Source: Actinomadura rifamycini DSM 43936
GTDB lineage: Bacteria > Actinomycetota > Actinomycetes > Streptosporangiales > Streptosporangiaceae
NCBI RefSeq assembly: GCF_000425065.1
Contig: NZ_KE384301.1
Coordinates: 124,001-188,000 of the forward strand
Direction of reading: 5' to 3'
DNA length: 64,000 bases
Shown here: piece by piece, positions 51,700 to 61,035 of the stretch
Position numbering within the stretch: the stretch's first letter is position 1
Layout: each line of letters begins with the position of its first letter
Position numbers and translations under genes: made by a program
Notes under the pieces: model-generated
What the model saw: only the letters and a program-made list of their open reading frames with translations
The model's database searches: none
Told to the model about the DNA's origin: nothing

Positions 51700-52887
51700 A
51701 TGACCGACGCCCTGTCCGGAGTCCGCGTGCTCGACGCGGCCACGCTCTTCGCCGGGCCGCTCGCGGCGACGCTGCTCGCCGACTTCGGGGCCGAGGTCGT
51801 CAAGATCGAGCACCCGAAGGGCGACCCCGTGCGCAGCCACGGCGCGCAGCGCGACGGCGTCGGGCTGTGGTGGAAGATGCTCGGCCGCAACAAGAAGGCG
51901 GTCACGCTCTACCTCGGGTCCCCCGAGGGGCAGGAGCTGTTCCGCCGGCTCGCCGCCGACGCCGACGTGGTGATCGAGAACTTCCGGCCCGGGACGCTGG
52001 AGCGGTGGGGCCTGGGCTACGACGAGCTGAAGAAGATCAACCCCGGGCTCGTGCTGGCCCGCGTCACGGGATTCGGGCAGACCGGCCCGTACGCGCGGCG
52101 GCCCGGGTTCGGGACGCTCGCCGAGGCGATGAGCGGGTTCGCCGCGATCACCGGTGAGCCGGACGGGCCGCCGACGCTGCCGCCGTTCGGCCTCGCCGAC
52201 GGAATCGCCGCCCTGACCACAGCGTATGCGGTGATGACGGCGCTTCGGGCGCGCGAGGCCACCGGCGAGGGCCAGGTCGTCGACCTGGCGATCATCGAGC
52301 CGATCCTCACCCTGCTCGGTCCGCAGATCATCACCTACGACCAGCTCGGCGAGCTGCAGGCCCGCACCGGCAACCGGTCGCACAACAACGCGCCGCGCAA
52401 CACCTACCGCACCCGCGACGGCGGCTGGGTCGCGATCTCCACCAGCGCCCAGTCGATCGCCGAGCGGGTGATGCGCCTCGTCGGACGCCCCGAGTTCATC
52501 GACCAGCCGTGGTTCGCGTCCGGCGCCGAGCGCGCGAAGCACGCGGACGAGCTGGACGAGGCCGTCGGCTCGTGGATCGCCGAACGCGACCGCGACGAGG
52601 TCGTCCGGGCGTTCGAGGAGGCCGAGGCCGCCGTCGCGCCGATCTACACCGCCGCCGACGTGATGACCGACCCGCAGTTCGACGCGCTCGGCACCATCGC
52701 GACCGTCCCCGACGACGAGCTCGGCCCGGTGAAGATGCAGAACGTGCTGTTCCGGCTGTCGCGGACGCCCGGCCGCATCGAGTCGGCGGGCCCGCCGCTC
52801 GGCGCGCACACCGCCGAGATCCTCGGCCGCTACGGGGTCGGCGAGGCGGAGCTGGACGAGCTGCGCGCGAAGGGCGTCGTCAGGTGA
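51700..52887 (+). CDS. Family III CoA transferase (CaiB/BaiF type)
   Basis: 395 residues. Family III features: VRVLDAATLFAGPLAATLLADFGAEVVKIEHPKGDPVR, NKKAVTLYLGSPEGQELFRRL, DVVIENFRPGTLERWGLGYDEL (region of the catalytic Asp) and GFGQTGPYARRPGFG. It transfers CoA between carboxylic acids without ATP. With the CitE-like lyase next to it, it probably forms the CoA ester of a hydroxy-dicarboxylic acid that is then cleaved. First gene of the divergent catabolic operon; its stop overlaps the lyase GTG. Confidence 0.93.
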   Translation: MTDALSGVRVLDAATLFAGPLAATLLADFGAEVVKIEHPKGDPVRSHGAQRDGVGLWWKMLGRNKKAVTLYLGSPEGQELFRRLAADADVVIENFRPGTLERWGLGYDELKKINPGLVLARVTGFGQTGPYARRPGFGTLAEAMSGFAAITGEPDGPPTLPPFGLADGIAALTTAYAVMTALRAREATGEGQVVDLAIIEPILTLLGPQIITYDQLGELQARTGNRSHNNAPRNTYRTRDGGWVAISTSAQSIAERVMRLVGRPEFIDQPWFASGAERAKHADELDEAVGSWIAERDRDEVVRAFEEAEAAVAPIYTAADVMTDPQFDALGTIATVPDDELGPVKMQNVLFRLSRTPGRIESAGPPLGAHTAEILGRYGVGEAELDELRAKGVVR

Positions 52888-53735
52888 CGCCCCGCACGTG
52901 GCTGTACGTGCCCGGCGACCGGCCCGACCGCGTCGCCAAGGCCCTCGGCTCCGCCGCCGACACGGTGATCCTCGACCTCGAGGACGCCGTGGCGCCCGCC
53001 GCGAAGGCGGACGCGCGCCGCACCGTCGTCGGCGTCCTCGCCGAGGGCCGCCCGGCGTACGTCCGGATCAACGCGCCCGGGACCGCCGACGGCGACGCGG
53101 ACGTCCGGGCCCTCGCCGCGTCGCCCGGCGCGCTCGCGGGCGTCCGCATCCCCAAGTGCGAGGACCCGGACGGGCTGCGCCGCGTCGCCGACGCCCTCGG
53201 GGCGCCCGTCCTGCCCGTCGTCGAGTCGGCCCTCGGCGTCGAGCGGGCGTTCGCGCTCGCCACCGCGCACCCGCTGGTCGCGGGCATCTCGCTCGGCGAG
53301 GCCGACCTGTCGGCCGACCTGCGGGCGGGCGGGGACGCGCTCGCGTGGCCGCGCTCCCGGATCGTCGTGGCGGCCCGCGCCGCCGGGCTGCCGAGCCCGC
53401 CGCAGAGCGTCTGGACGGCCGTCCGCGACCTGGACGGCCTGGCCGCCGACACCCGCGCCGGGCAGCGCGCCGGATTCTTCGGCCGGTCGGTGATCCACCC
53501 CGCGCAGATCCCCGTCGTGCACGAGGCGTGCGCGCCCGACCCGGCGGACGTCGCCTGGGCGCGCGACCTGACCGGCCGCCTCGCCGAGCGCGGCGACGCG
53601 CCGGACGCGGACGCCGCGTGGCTCGACGCGGACGGCCGGTTCGTCGACAAGGCCGTCGTGGAACGCGCCTTCGCCATTCTCGAGGCCGCGAAAGCCGCCG
53701 CCGGAACAGCCCCCAAGGAAGGAACACGTCCATGA
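52884..53735 (+). CDS. CitE/HpcH-like CoA-ester lyase
   Basis: 283 residues of the CitE/malyl-CoA-lyase family: RTWLYVPGDRPDRVAKALGSAADTVILDLEDAVAP, RINAPGT, PKCEDPDGL and SVIHPAQIPVVHEA (CoA-binding C-terminal region). Homologues cleave malyl-, citramalyl- or similar CoA esters to acetyl-CoA or propionyl-CoA plus glyoxylate or pyruvate. The operon partner CoA transferase would supply the ester. GTGA overlap upstream and ATGA-type overlap with the cyclase downstream. Confidence 0.9.
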   Translation: MTPRTWLYVPGDRPDRVAKALGSAADTVILDLEDAVAPAAKADARRTVVGVLAEGRPAYVRINAPGTADGDADVRALAASPGALAGVRIPKCEDPDGLRRVADALGAPVLPVVESALGVERAFALATAHPLVAGISLGEADLSADLRAGGDALAWPRSRIVVAARAAGLPSPPQSVWTAVRDLDGLAADTRAGQRAGFFGRSVIHPAQIPVVHEACAPDPADVAWARDLTGRLAERGDAPDADAAWLDADGRFVDKAVVERAFAILEAAKAAAGTAPKEGTRP

Positions 53736-54580
53736 GCTCCCCCGACCCGCTGCTCGCCGCGGTCGCCGGCGGCGTCCGGCTGATCGAGCTGGGCCAGCCG
53801 TTCTTCACCGGCATGCCGTGCTCGCCGAACCACCCCGGCTTCCGGATGACGCTGATCCGGCGGCACGGCGACATGATGCGCCCCGACGGCGGCTCCGCCG
53901 CCAACGAGATCATCGTGACCGGCGGGCACGTCGGCACCCACATCGACGCGCTGTCGCACGTCAGCCACGACGGCGAGCTGCACGGCGGGATCGACGCGGC
54001 GGAGGCGCAGCGCGGCGGCGCCTTCACCAGCCACGGCGCCGAGAACCTGCCCGGCCTGCTGCGCCGCGGCGTGCTGCTGGACGTCGCCGCCGTGCACGGC
54101 GTGGACGTCCTGCCGCCCGGCTACGGCGTGACCGCCGAGGACCTCGACCTGGCCGCGAAGCGGGCGGGCGCCGAGCCCGGCGCGGGCGACGTCGCGCTGA
54201 TCCGCACCGGTTGGGCGCGCAACTTCGGCGACACCACCGCCTACCTGGGCAAGGAGACCGGCGTGCCCGGCGCGACGCCCGAGGCGGCCCGCTGGCTCGC
54301 CGACCGCCGGATCGTCGCGACCGGCGCCGACACCACCGCCTACGAGCAGATCGCGGCGGGCGCGGGCCACGCCGTCCTGCCCGTCCACCGGGTCCTGCTC
54401 GTCGAGTCGGGCATCTTCATCATGGAGCACCTGAACCTGGAGGCCCTGGCCGCCGAGGGACGGCACGAGTTCGTGTTCGTGCTGGCCCCGCTGCGGATCA
54501 AGGGCGGCACCGGCTCCCCGGTGCGGCCGCTCGCCGCGGTCTCCGCGGGGACGGCGCCGCGCGGGGAGGGGTCGGCGTGA
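53732..54580 (+). CDS. Cyclase-family (kynurenine-formamidase-like) metal hydrolase
   Basis: 282 residues. The metal-binding motif HVGTHIDALSHV is intact, and IELGQPFFTGMPCSPNHPGF at the N-terminus and GVLLDVAAVHGVDVLP are typical of the family. Members open cyclic amides, lactones or N-formyl groups (for example isatin hydrolase and kynurenine formamidase). It may act as a second ring- or amide-opening step beside the dihydropyrimidinase-like enzyme. AAGGAAGGAA lies upstream of the ATG. Confidence 0.88.
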   Translation: MSSPDPLLAAVAGGVRLIELGQPFFTGMPCSPNHPGFRMTLIRRHGDMMRPDGGSAANEIIVTGGHVGTHIDALSHVSHDGELHGGIDAAEAQRGGAFTSHGAENLPGLLRRGVLLDVAAVHGVDVLPPGYGVTAEDLDLAAKRAGAEPGAGDVALIRTGWARNFGDTTAYLGKETGVPGATPEAARWLADRRIVATGADTTAYEQIAAGAGHAVLPVHRVLLVESGIFIMEHLNLEALAAEGRHEFVFVLAPLRIKGGTGSPVRPLAAVSAGTAPRGEGSA

Positions 54581-55992
54581 CCACGACGCGGACCGCGGCG
54601 ACGCCCGTCCAGCGGCTCGCCGCCCTCGCCGACCGCGTGCGGGCCGAGGGCCTGCCCGCCGAACTGCGCGACGACGCCGCCCGCCGGGTGCTGGACGCCC
54701 TCGGCAACAGCCTCGCCGCCACCGGGGAGCCCCCGGCCCGCGCCGTCGGGCAGCTCGTCGCCGAGTGGGGCGGCGCGGGCCGCGCCACCGGGATCGGCAC
54801 CGCCGCCCGGCTGCCCGAGCCGAGCGCCGCGCTGCTCAACGGCACCCTCGCGCACTCCCTCGACTTCGACGACACCCACCTGCCGTCGGTGCTGCACCCG
54901 TCGGCGTCCGTCGTGCCCGCCGCGCTCGCCGCCGCCGAGGCGCACGGCGCGTCCGGCGCGCGGCTGCTCGACGCGGTCGCCGTCGGCGTCGAGATCACCG
55001 TCCGGATCGGCATGGCCGGGTACGACCGGGAGCTCGGCAACTCGGTGTTCTTCGAGCGCGGCCAGCACGCCACGGCCATCTGCGGGGCCGTCGGCGCCGC
55101 CGCGTCCGCCGCGATGCTGTCCGGCCTGGACGCCGACGGGATCGCCGACGCGATGGGCATCGCCGCCAGCATGGGGTCGGGGATCCTGGAGGCCAACCGC
55201 ACCGGCGGCACCGTCAAGCGGGTGCACTGCGGCTGGGCGGCGCACGCCGCCGTGACCGCCGCCGGGCTCGCCCGCGCCGGCCTCACCGGCCCGCCGACCG
55301 TCCTGGAGGGGCGGTTCGGGCTGCTGCAGGCGTTCTGCGGCGACCGGGTCGACCTCGACGCGCTCACCGACCGGCTCGGGGAGCACTGGGAACTGCCGGG
55401 GATCTTCTTCAAGCCGTACCCGTGCAACCACTTCACCCACGCGGGCGTCGACGCCGCGCTGGCGCTGCGCGCGCGGGGGCTCGACCCGTCCGACGTCGAC
55501 GAGATCGAGCTGGGCGCCCCCGCGCCGGTGCTCCGCACGATCGGCGAACCCCACGAGGACAAGATCCGTCCGAAGTCCGGGTACCACGCGGCGTTCTCCG
55601 GCCCGTACACGGTCGCGGCGGCGCTGCTCGGCGGCGGCGGGCTCGGCGTCTTCCACGAGGACTTCACCGACGAGGCCGCCGCCGACCCGGCGCGGCTCGC
55701 CCTGGCGGCGAAGGTGCGGTGCGTCCCCGACCCGCGCTGCGACGAGATCTTCCCGCACCAGTTCCCCGCGGTGCTGCGCGTCCGCACCCGCGGCGGCGCC
55801 GTCCTGGAGGAGCGCGTCGACGCCAACCGCGGCGGCCCCGGCAACCCGCTGTCGGCCGACGAGCTGGCGACGAAGTTCCGGCTGAACGCGTCCCGGGCCG
55901 TCCCGGCCGAGCGCGCCGGGCGGATCACCGAGCTCGTCTACGGGCTCGCCCGCCTGGACGACCTCACCCCGCTGACGTCGCTGCTGGCGTGA
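54577..55992 (+). CDS. MmgE/PrpD-family protein (second of two)
   Basis: 471 residues. Family motifs include LDALGNSLAATG, LLNGTLAHSLDFDDTHLPSVLHPSASVVPAALA, ANRTGGTVKRVHCGWAAHAAVTAAGLA and FFKPYPCNHFTHAGVDAALAL. HSLDFDDTH keeps the acidic cluster, whereas the first copy (45282) has ELDEGNKYAKGHP there, so the two probably handle different substrates. The GTG overlaps the cyclase stop. Its 3' end overlaps the convergent GNAT gene by 29 nt. Confidence 0.9.
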   Translation: MTTTRTAATPVQRLAALADRVRAEGLPAELRDDAARRVLDALGNSLAATGEPPARAVGQLVAEWGGAGRATGIGTAARLPEPSAALLNGTLAHSLDFDDTHLPSVLHPSASVVPAALAAAEAHGASGARLLDAVAVGVEITVRIGMAGYDRELGNSVFFERGQHATAICGAVGAAASAAMLSGLDADGIADAMGIAASMGSGILEANRTGGTVKRVHCGWAAHAAVTAAGLARAGLTGPPTVLEGRFGLLQAFCGDRVDLDALTDRLGEHWELPGIFFKPYPCNHFTHAGVDAALALRARGLDPSDVDEIELGAPAPVLRTIGEPHEDKIRPKSGYHAAFSGPYTVAAALLGGGGLGVFHEDFTDEAAADPARLALAAKVRCVPDPRCDEIFPHQFPAVLRVRTRGGAVLEERVDANRGGPGNPLSADELATKFRLNASRAVPAERAGRITELVYGLARLDDLTPLTSLLA

Positions 55993-56557
55993 CCGGGCGG
56001 ACGGCGTCCACGCCGTCCGCCGGGATCCGCGCGGCGGTCCAGCCGGACCGGTCGGCCGCGTAGAACGACGCGCCGTCCGGCCCGGCCGGGCCGTCGGGCA
56101 CCGGGCGCATCCCGAGCCGCTCCGCGACCCGCACCGACACCGCGCTGTCCGGGTCGATCTCGGCGGCGACGCGCCGCAGCCCCACCACGCCGAACGCGTA
56201 GTCGAGCACCGCGCGGGACGCCTCGGCGGCCAGGCCCTCGCCCCACCGCTCCGGCTCCAGGCTGTAGACGATCTCGACGCCGGCGCCCGGCCCGTCCCGG
56301 CCGGTCAGCCCCGCGACGCCGATCAGCGGCTCGTCCGCCGGCCGCGCGGGGCGCAGCGTCCACAGCCCGTAGCCGAGCGCGGCGAAGTCCCGCCGGCTCG
56401 CCGCGATGATCTCGGTGACCTGCACGGCCGACACCGCCGCGTCGCCGAACAGGTGGCGGCGGACCGGCGGCCGCGTCCAGTGCGCCAGCAGCGGCCGGTG
56501 GTCGCGCATGCTGACCGGTCGCAGCGCCAGCCGCTCGGTGCGCAGCAGTTCACGCAT
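55964..56557 (-). CDS. GNAT-family N-acetyltransferase (RimJ/RimL-like)
   Basis: 197 residues: LLRTERLALRPVSMRDHRPLLAHW at the N-terminus, GVAGLTGRDG, VEIVYSLEPERWGEGLAAEASRAVLDYAFGVVGLRRV (acetyl-CoA pocket) and SVRVAERLGMRPV. Proteins of this subgroup acetylate amino groups of proteins or small molecules; the target is unknown. It overlaps the upstream CMD-like gene by 8 nt. The tail beyond residue about 165 is variable and lies inside the overlap with the convergent gene. Confidence 0.88.
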   Translation of the reverse strand: MRELLRTERLALRPVSMRDHRPLLAHWTRPPVRRHLFGDAAVSAVQVTEIIAASRRDFAALGYGLWTLRPARPADEPLIGVAGLTGRDGPGAGVEIVYSLEPERWGEGLAAEASRAVLDYAFGVVGLRRVAAEIDPDSAVSVRVAERLGMRPVPDGPAGPDGASFYAADRSGWTAARIPADGVDAVRPVTPAATSAG

Positions 56558-57218
56558 GCCCGTCCCCGTCCTGCGGCCACTCCGGCGCGGGCTCCCCCTC
56601 CGGCACCCCGACCCGGAACACGCGCAGCTGCATCGCCAGCGCCGTGTAGTACCCGACGAGCGTGACCAGCTCGACCACCGCGGAGCGGCCGAGCGTCGCG
56701 ACCGCCTCGGCGTACACCGCGTCCGACACGTCCTGCTCGGCGGCGAGCTGCCGCACCGCCTCGTACACCACCCGCTCCCGGACGTCGCCGAGCATCGGCG
56801 CGCGCCCCTCGCGCAGGGCGTCGATCTCCTCCTGGTCCAGGCCCGCGCGCAGCCCGATCCGCTCGTGCGCGTACCACTCGAAGTCCGAGCGCAGGTGCGC
56901 CGCGACGACCAGCGTCGCGATCTCCCGCTCCCGCTTGGTGAACGCGGTGCGGAACCGCAGCGCGGCGCCGAGGTCCTGCAGGGGGAGGCCGACCGACGGG
57001 CTGTACAGCATCGCGTTGAACGGGCCGAGCAGCCGCCCGTCCTCGTCGGTCAAGCGGAACGCGGGCGACCGGCCGGAGCGCGGCCCGCCCGTCACCGCCT
57101 CGTACACGGCCCGCTGCTCGTCGGCGAGCGCGCCGGGCGGCAGCAGGGGCAGCCGCGACGCGGACGGCTCGCGGCGCTGGCGGTCGGCGACGTGCTCACC
57201 GCTCACGGGGTCGATCAC
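56550..57218 (-). CDS. Carboxymuconolactone-decarboxylase-like (AhpD-fold) protein
   Basis: 222 residues with the CMD region GPFNAMLYSPSVGLPLQDLGAALRFRTAFTKREREIATLVVAAHLRSDFEWYAHERIGLRAGL. The CxxC of AhpD-type peroxidases is absent, so it is not an obvious thiol peroxidase. GTG 57218 is chosen because TACCGT lies 7 nt upstream on the minus strand (leaderless pattern); GTG 57227 and TTG 57254 are longer options. It is co-transcribed with the GNAT gene. Role unknown. Confidence 0.78.
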   Translation of the reverse strand: MIDPVSGEHVADRQRREPSASRLPLLPPGALADEQRAVYEAVTGGPRSGRSPAFRLTDEDGRLLGPFNAMLYSPSVGLPLQDLGAALRFRTAFTKREREIATLVVAAHLRSDFEWYAHERIGLRAGLDQEEIDALREGRAPMLGDVRERVVYEAVRQLAAEQDVSDAVYAEAVATLGRSAVVELVTLVGYYTALAMQLRVFRVGVPEGEPAPEWPQDGDGHA

Positions 57219-57333
57219 GTACCGCACGGTAGGCGGTCGGCGCGGGCCGCTCAAGACCCGTCCGCAATATGGAACCGTGACGCGGTGCCGACCTGTCGAT
57301 CACGGCAGGGGCCCGCGCTGGCAGGATGGACGG

Positions 57334-58161
57334 GTGACCGGCATCTACGACGACCCCTGGGCCTACGAGCTGGCGTGCTCGTTCCGCGACGTCGCCGCGG
57401 AGGTCGACGTCCTGCTCGCGTGGTGCGCCCGGCACCGCGCGCCGGGGGCCCCGCCCGTCCGGACCGTCCTGGAGCTCGCCGCCGGGCCCGCCGAGCACGC
57501 CCGCGGGTTCGCCCGGCGCGGCCTCGCCGCGACCGCGCTCGACCTGAACGCCGCGATGTGCGGGTACGCGGCGAAGTCGGCCGCGCGGGACGGCGTCGGC
57601 CTCGACGTCGTCCGCGCCGACATGACCGCGTTCGACCTGGGCCGCCGGTTCGACCTCGTCGTCACCATGCTCGACTCGACGTCGCACCTGATGACGCTCG
57701 ACGCGTTCGTCGCGCACCTGCGCCGCGTCGCCGCCCACCTGGCGCCCGGCGGCCTGTACATCGTCGAGATGTCGCACCCCCGGGACCGGCTGGGCGACGA
57801 CGACCCGAGCGTCGGCACCGCGTGGACGGTCGAGCGCGACGGCGTGCGCGCGTCCGTCCGGTGGGGCGAGCCCGGCGACCGGCTCGACCCCGTCACCCAG
57901 ATCGCCGACGACCGCGTCACGGTGGCGATCGAGGAGCCGGGCGGCGCCCGCACCGTCCGCGACGTCGTCCCCTACCGGTTCTGGACGGCCGGGGAGCTCG
58001 ACGCCGCGATCCGCCTCGCGGGCGGCCTCACGGCCGTCGCGCGGTACGGCGACTTCGGGGACGGCGCGGACGCGGTCGCCCTCACCGACCCCGAAGCCTG
58101 GCGCATGATCACGATCCTGCGGGCCGGTCAGCCCGCGGGCGCCCAGCCGGGCATCGGGTAG
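57334..58161 (+). CDS. Class I SAM-dependent methyltransferase
   Basis: 275 residues. Motif I VLELAAGPAEHARGFARRG, DLNAAMCGYA, VRADMTAFDLGRRFDLVVTMLDS and LAPGGLYIVEMSHP give the Rossmann methyltransferase core. The C-terminal part is substrate-specific and not recognised. CAGGAT (57322-57327) lies 6 nt before the GTG, consistent with a leaderless message. Its 3' end overlaps glyA by 34 nt on the opposite strand. Confidence 0.88.
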   Translation: MTGIYDDPWAYELACSFRDVAAEVDVLLAWCARHRAPGAPPVRTVLELAAGPAEHARGFARRGLAATALDLNAAMCGYAAKSAARDGVGLDVVRADMTAFDLGRRFDLVVTMLDSTSHLMTLDAFVAHLRRVAAHLAPGGLYIVEMSHPRDRLGDDDPSVGTAWTVERDGVRASVRWGEPGDRLDPVTQIADDRVTVAIEEPGGARTVRDVVPYRFWTAGELDAAIRLAGGLTAVARYGDFGDGADAVALTDPEAWRMITILRAGQPAGAQPGIG

Positions 58162-59402
58162 CCGGCGAGCAGCTCGCGGATCTCGGCCGCGACCCGCTCG
58201 ACGACCGCGTCCGCGTCGTCCTTCGCCACGGCCTGCACGACCTCGTCGAGCCACGCCGCGACCTGCGGCATCCGCTCCTCGGTGAGGCCGCGCGTGGTGA
58301 TCGCGGCGGTGCCGAGGCGCAGCCCCGACGGGTCGAACGGCTTGCGCGGGTCGAACGGGACGGCGTTGTGGTTCAGTTCGATGCCCGCCCGGTCGAGGGC
58401 CTTCGCCGCGGGCTTGCCCGCGACGCCCTTGTTCGTCAGGTCGATCAGGATCAGGTGGTTGTCGGTGCCGCCGGACACCAGGTCGTACCCGCGCTCGACC
58501 AGCGCGGCGGCGAGCGCCTTCGCGTTCGCGACGATCTGCCGGGCGTAGCCGGCGAAGCCGGGCTGCGCGGCCTCCCGCAGCGCGACCGCGATCGCCGCCG
58601 TCGTGTGGTTGTGCGGGCCGCCCTGGAGCCCCGGGAAGACGGCCTTGTCGATCGCCTTCGCGTGCTCGGCCGTCGACATGACCATCGCGCCCCGCGGGCC
58701 CCGCAGCGTCTTGTGCGTGGTCGTGGTGACGACGTCGGCGTGCCCGACCGGCGAGGGGTGCGCGCCGCCCGCGATCAGCCCCGCGATGTGCGCGACGTCC
58801 GCCGCCAGCACCGCGCCGGCCTCCCGGGCGATCTCCGCGAACGCCGGGAAGTCGATCGTCCGGGGCACGGCCGTCCCGCCGCACCAGATCAGCTTCGGCC
58901 GCTCCTTCAGGGCGAGGTCGCGCACCTGGTCCATGTCGATCCGCCCGGTGTCGGCCCGCACCTCGTACCGGACGGGCCGGAACCAGGCGCCGGTCGCCGA
59001 CACCGACCAGCCGTGCGTCAGGTGGCCGCCCATCGGCAGCGACAGGCCCATCACCGTGTCGCCCGGCCGCAGGAACGCCATGTACACGGCGAGGTTCGCG
59101 GGCGACCCGGAGTACGGCTGGACGTTCGCGTGCTCGACGCCGAACAGCGACTTCGCCCGGTCGACCGCCAGTTCCTCCAGCGGGTCGATGTTCTGCTGGC
59201 CCTCGTAGTAGCGGCGGCCCGCATAGCCCTCGGAGTACTTGTTCGTCAGGACGGACCCGGTAGCCTCGAGCACCGCGGGCGAGACGTAGTTCTCGGACGC
59301 GATCAGCCGGATCTTCTCGAACTGGCGGCGCGCCTCGTCCTCGACGAGCCGGGCGATGTCGGGGTCGCTGCCGCGCAGATGGGGTACGGCGGGTTCGTGC
59401 AT
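58128..59402 (-). CDS. glyA: Serine hydroxymethyltransferase
   Basis: 424 residues. PLP enzyme interconverting serine and glycine with tetrahydrofolate. Motifs: LIASENYVSPAVLEA, NKYSEGYAGRRYYEGQQNID, and the Schiff-base lysine K231 in TTTTHKTLRGPRGA. Length and motifs are fully canonical. GGAGAG precedes ATG 59402; the open frame continues upstream, but the extra residues are not conserved. No glycine riboswitch was recognised in the 80-nt gap before it. The EamA gene is upstream on the same strand. Confidence 0.95.
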   Translation of the reverse strand: MHEPAVPHLRGSDPDIARLVEDEARRQFEKIRLIASENYVSPAVLEATGSVLTNKYSEGYAGRRYYEGQQNIDPLEELAVDRAKSLFGVEHANVQPYSGSPANLAVYMAFLRPGDTVMGLSLPMGGHLTHGWSVSATGAWFRPVRYEVRADTGRIDMDQVRDLALKERPKLIWCGGTAVPRTIDFPAFAEIAREAGAVLAADVAHIAGLIAGGAHPSPVGHADVVTTTTHKTLRGPRGAMVMSTAEHAKAIDKAVFPGLQGGPHNHTTAAIAVALREAAQPGFAGYARQIVANAKALAAALVERGYDLVSGGTDNHLILIDLTNKGVAGKPAAKALDRAGIELNHNAVPFDPRKPFDPSGLRLGTAAITTRGLTEERMPQVAAWLDEVVQAVAKDDADAVVERVAAEIRELLAGYPMPGWAPAG

Positions 59403-59482
59403 GTCGCTCTCCGCGCTGTCGGCCGGGGCGGCAGGGCGCCCCGGTGAAGGGGGCCCGAACACCCAGGCGCGCGGTGCGCGGA

Positions 59483-60433
59483 CTACGGTCGCTCCCCGGT
59501 GGTCGTCTCCACCTTGACTGCGCCAGTCGCGTGGACGTCATCATACCGACCGGCCCGCCGGCGCGGCGCGGGCACCGACACGACGGCGAGCCCGCCGAGC
59601 AGCAGCGCCGTCCCGGCGGCCACCGGGCCGGACATGGACTCGCCCAGCACGAGCACGGCGAGGACGACCGCGACCAGCGGCTCCACGAGGCTCAGGGTCC
59701 CCGCGGTCGCGGCGCCGACCCGTCCCAGCCCGGTGACGAAGCACATGTAGGCCACCGCCGTCGCCGCGACGCCCAGCCAGCCGACCAGCGCCGCCGCGCG
59801 CGGCTCCGCGAGCGCCGGCAGGGCCGCGATCGTCCAGGGCGCCAGGACCGCCCCGCCGGCCAGCAGCGTCACCGACACGGCCGCCGCCGTGCCCGCGCCG
59901 CTCCCGGCCATCCGCTTGGCCGCGACCGTGTAGACGCCGAAGCAGCACCCCGCCGCCAGGCTCAGCGCGACGCCCGCCGGGTCGACGCGCACCGCGCCCT
60001 GCGGCAGCGCCAGCAGGGCGACACCGCCGACCGCGCACGCCGTCCCGGCCCACCAGCCGCGCCCCGGGCGGGCACCGAGCACCAGCCGCTCGCACACCCC
60101 CGTCGACACCGGCACCAGCCCGAACACCACGGCCGTCGCGACGGCCGCGCCGGTCCGGTCCACCGCGCTGAAGAACGCCGCCTGGAAGGTCCCGGTGGCC
60201 GCCGCGGCCGCGAGCACCGGCCGCCACGCGTCCCGCCGGACCGCGAACGCACCGCGATCGGCCACGAGGGTGAACAGGGCCAGGATCGCCCCGCCGAACA
60301 GGATCCGCGCGCCCCCGACCGCCACGGGGCTCGCGTCCGCCGCCGCGAGCACCTGCGCCGGCCCGACCGTCCCCCACAGGACGCCCGCGGCCAGCACCGG
60401 CAACGTCCCCGACATGCCATTCCACCGGTACAT
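59483..60433 (-). CDS. EamA/DMT-family transporter
   Basis: 316 residues with ten hydrophobic segments in two EamA repeats (VLAAGVLWGTVGPAQVL in the first half; SLAAGCCFGVYTVAAKRMAG in the second) and LVEPLVAVVLAVLVLGE near the end. Family members export amino acids and other metabolites. TAGCTT lies 7 nt before the ATG on the minus strand, suggesting a leaderless message. The Lrp-type regulator gene is directly upstream, a common pairing for amino-acid exporters. Confidence 0.88.
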   Translation of the reverse strand: MYRWNGMSGTLPVLAAGVLWGTVGPAQVLAAADASPVAVGGARILFGGAILALFTLVADRGAFAVRRDAWRPVLAAAAATGTFQAAFFSAVDRTGAAVATAVVFGLVPVSTGVCERLVLGARPGRGWWAGTACAVGGVALLALPQGAVRVDPAGVALSLAAGCCFGVYTVAAKRMAGSGAGTAAAVSVTLLAGGAVLAPWTIAALPALAEPRAAALVGWLGVAATAVAYMCFVTGLGRVGAATAGTLSLVEPLVAVVLAVLVLGESMSGPVAAGTALLLGGLAVVSVPAPRRRAGRYDDVHATGAVKVETTTGERP

Positions 60434-60543
60434 GCGGACGAAGCTAGAAGGTCATACGGCGATACCGCACAGCGACCGGTCATTCATTCGGTTGTGCCAT
60501 CACCGTCCGCTACCTATTCGGCGAGATCCCCACCCGGTCGCCG

Positions 60544-61035
60544 TCACGCGTACGACGTTCGGCGTGCACGCTCGTCCGCCGCCGGAAGTTCGGACTGCTC
60601 GACGGGCTGGACGTAGTCGTAGACCACGGTGGTGCGCACGTCCACGAACTCCTTGCGCCGCGCCAGCCGGTCGAGCACGAAGTCGCGCAGGTACGCGGTG
60701 CTGGGCACCGCCACGTGGACGAGCAGGTCCTCGTTCCCGGTCACGACGAACACCCCGACCGCCTCGGGCATCGCCGCCATCCCGTCCCGCGCGGACTCGA
60801 TCGCCTCCCGCGACTGCGGCCGGATCCGGATCGAGATGAGCGCCTGCACGCCCCGGCCGAGCCGCTCCAGGTCGGCCGCCGCGTGGACCCCGGTGATGAC
60901 GCCCCGCGAGCGCAGCGCCCGCGTCCGCTCGAGCGCCGTCGACGGCGCGACCCCCACCGCCTCGGCGAGCTCCCGGTTCGTCTGCCGTCCGTCCCGCTGC
61001 AGGCGCCGCAGGATCGCCTGGTCGACCGCGTCCAT
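60544..61035 (-). CDS. Lrp/AsnC-family transcriptional regulator
   Basis: 163 residues: N-terminal helix-turn-helix (AILRRLQRDGRQTNRELAEAVGVAPSTALERTRALRSRGVI) and the RAM ligand-binding domain (ALISIRIRPQSREAIES, GVFVVTGNEDLLVHVAVPS, VDVRTTVVYDYV). GAGGGA lies 6-7 nt before the ATG. It probably regulates the downstream exporter and itself in response to an amino acid. A CCGAA/TTCGG symmetric site lies about 70 nt upstream. Confidence 0.92.
   Translation of the reverse strand: MDAVDQAILRRLQRDGRQTNRELAEAVGVAPSTALERTRALRSRGVITGVHAAADLERLGRGVQALISIRIRPQSREAIESARDGMAAMPEAVGVFVVTGNEDLLVHVAVPSTAYLRDFVLDRLARRKEFVDVRTTVVYDYVQPVEQSELPAADERARRTSYA

Noticed and set aside
56550..57254. TTG start at 57254 for the CMD-like protein
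   Set aside because: TTG starts are rare here, the added residues are Arg/Pro-rich, and a -10-like box fits the shorter GTG start at 57218.
59403..59482. Glycine or tetrahydrofolate riboswitch before glyA
   Set aside because: The gap is only 80 nt and shows none of the conserved elements of these riboswitches.
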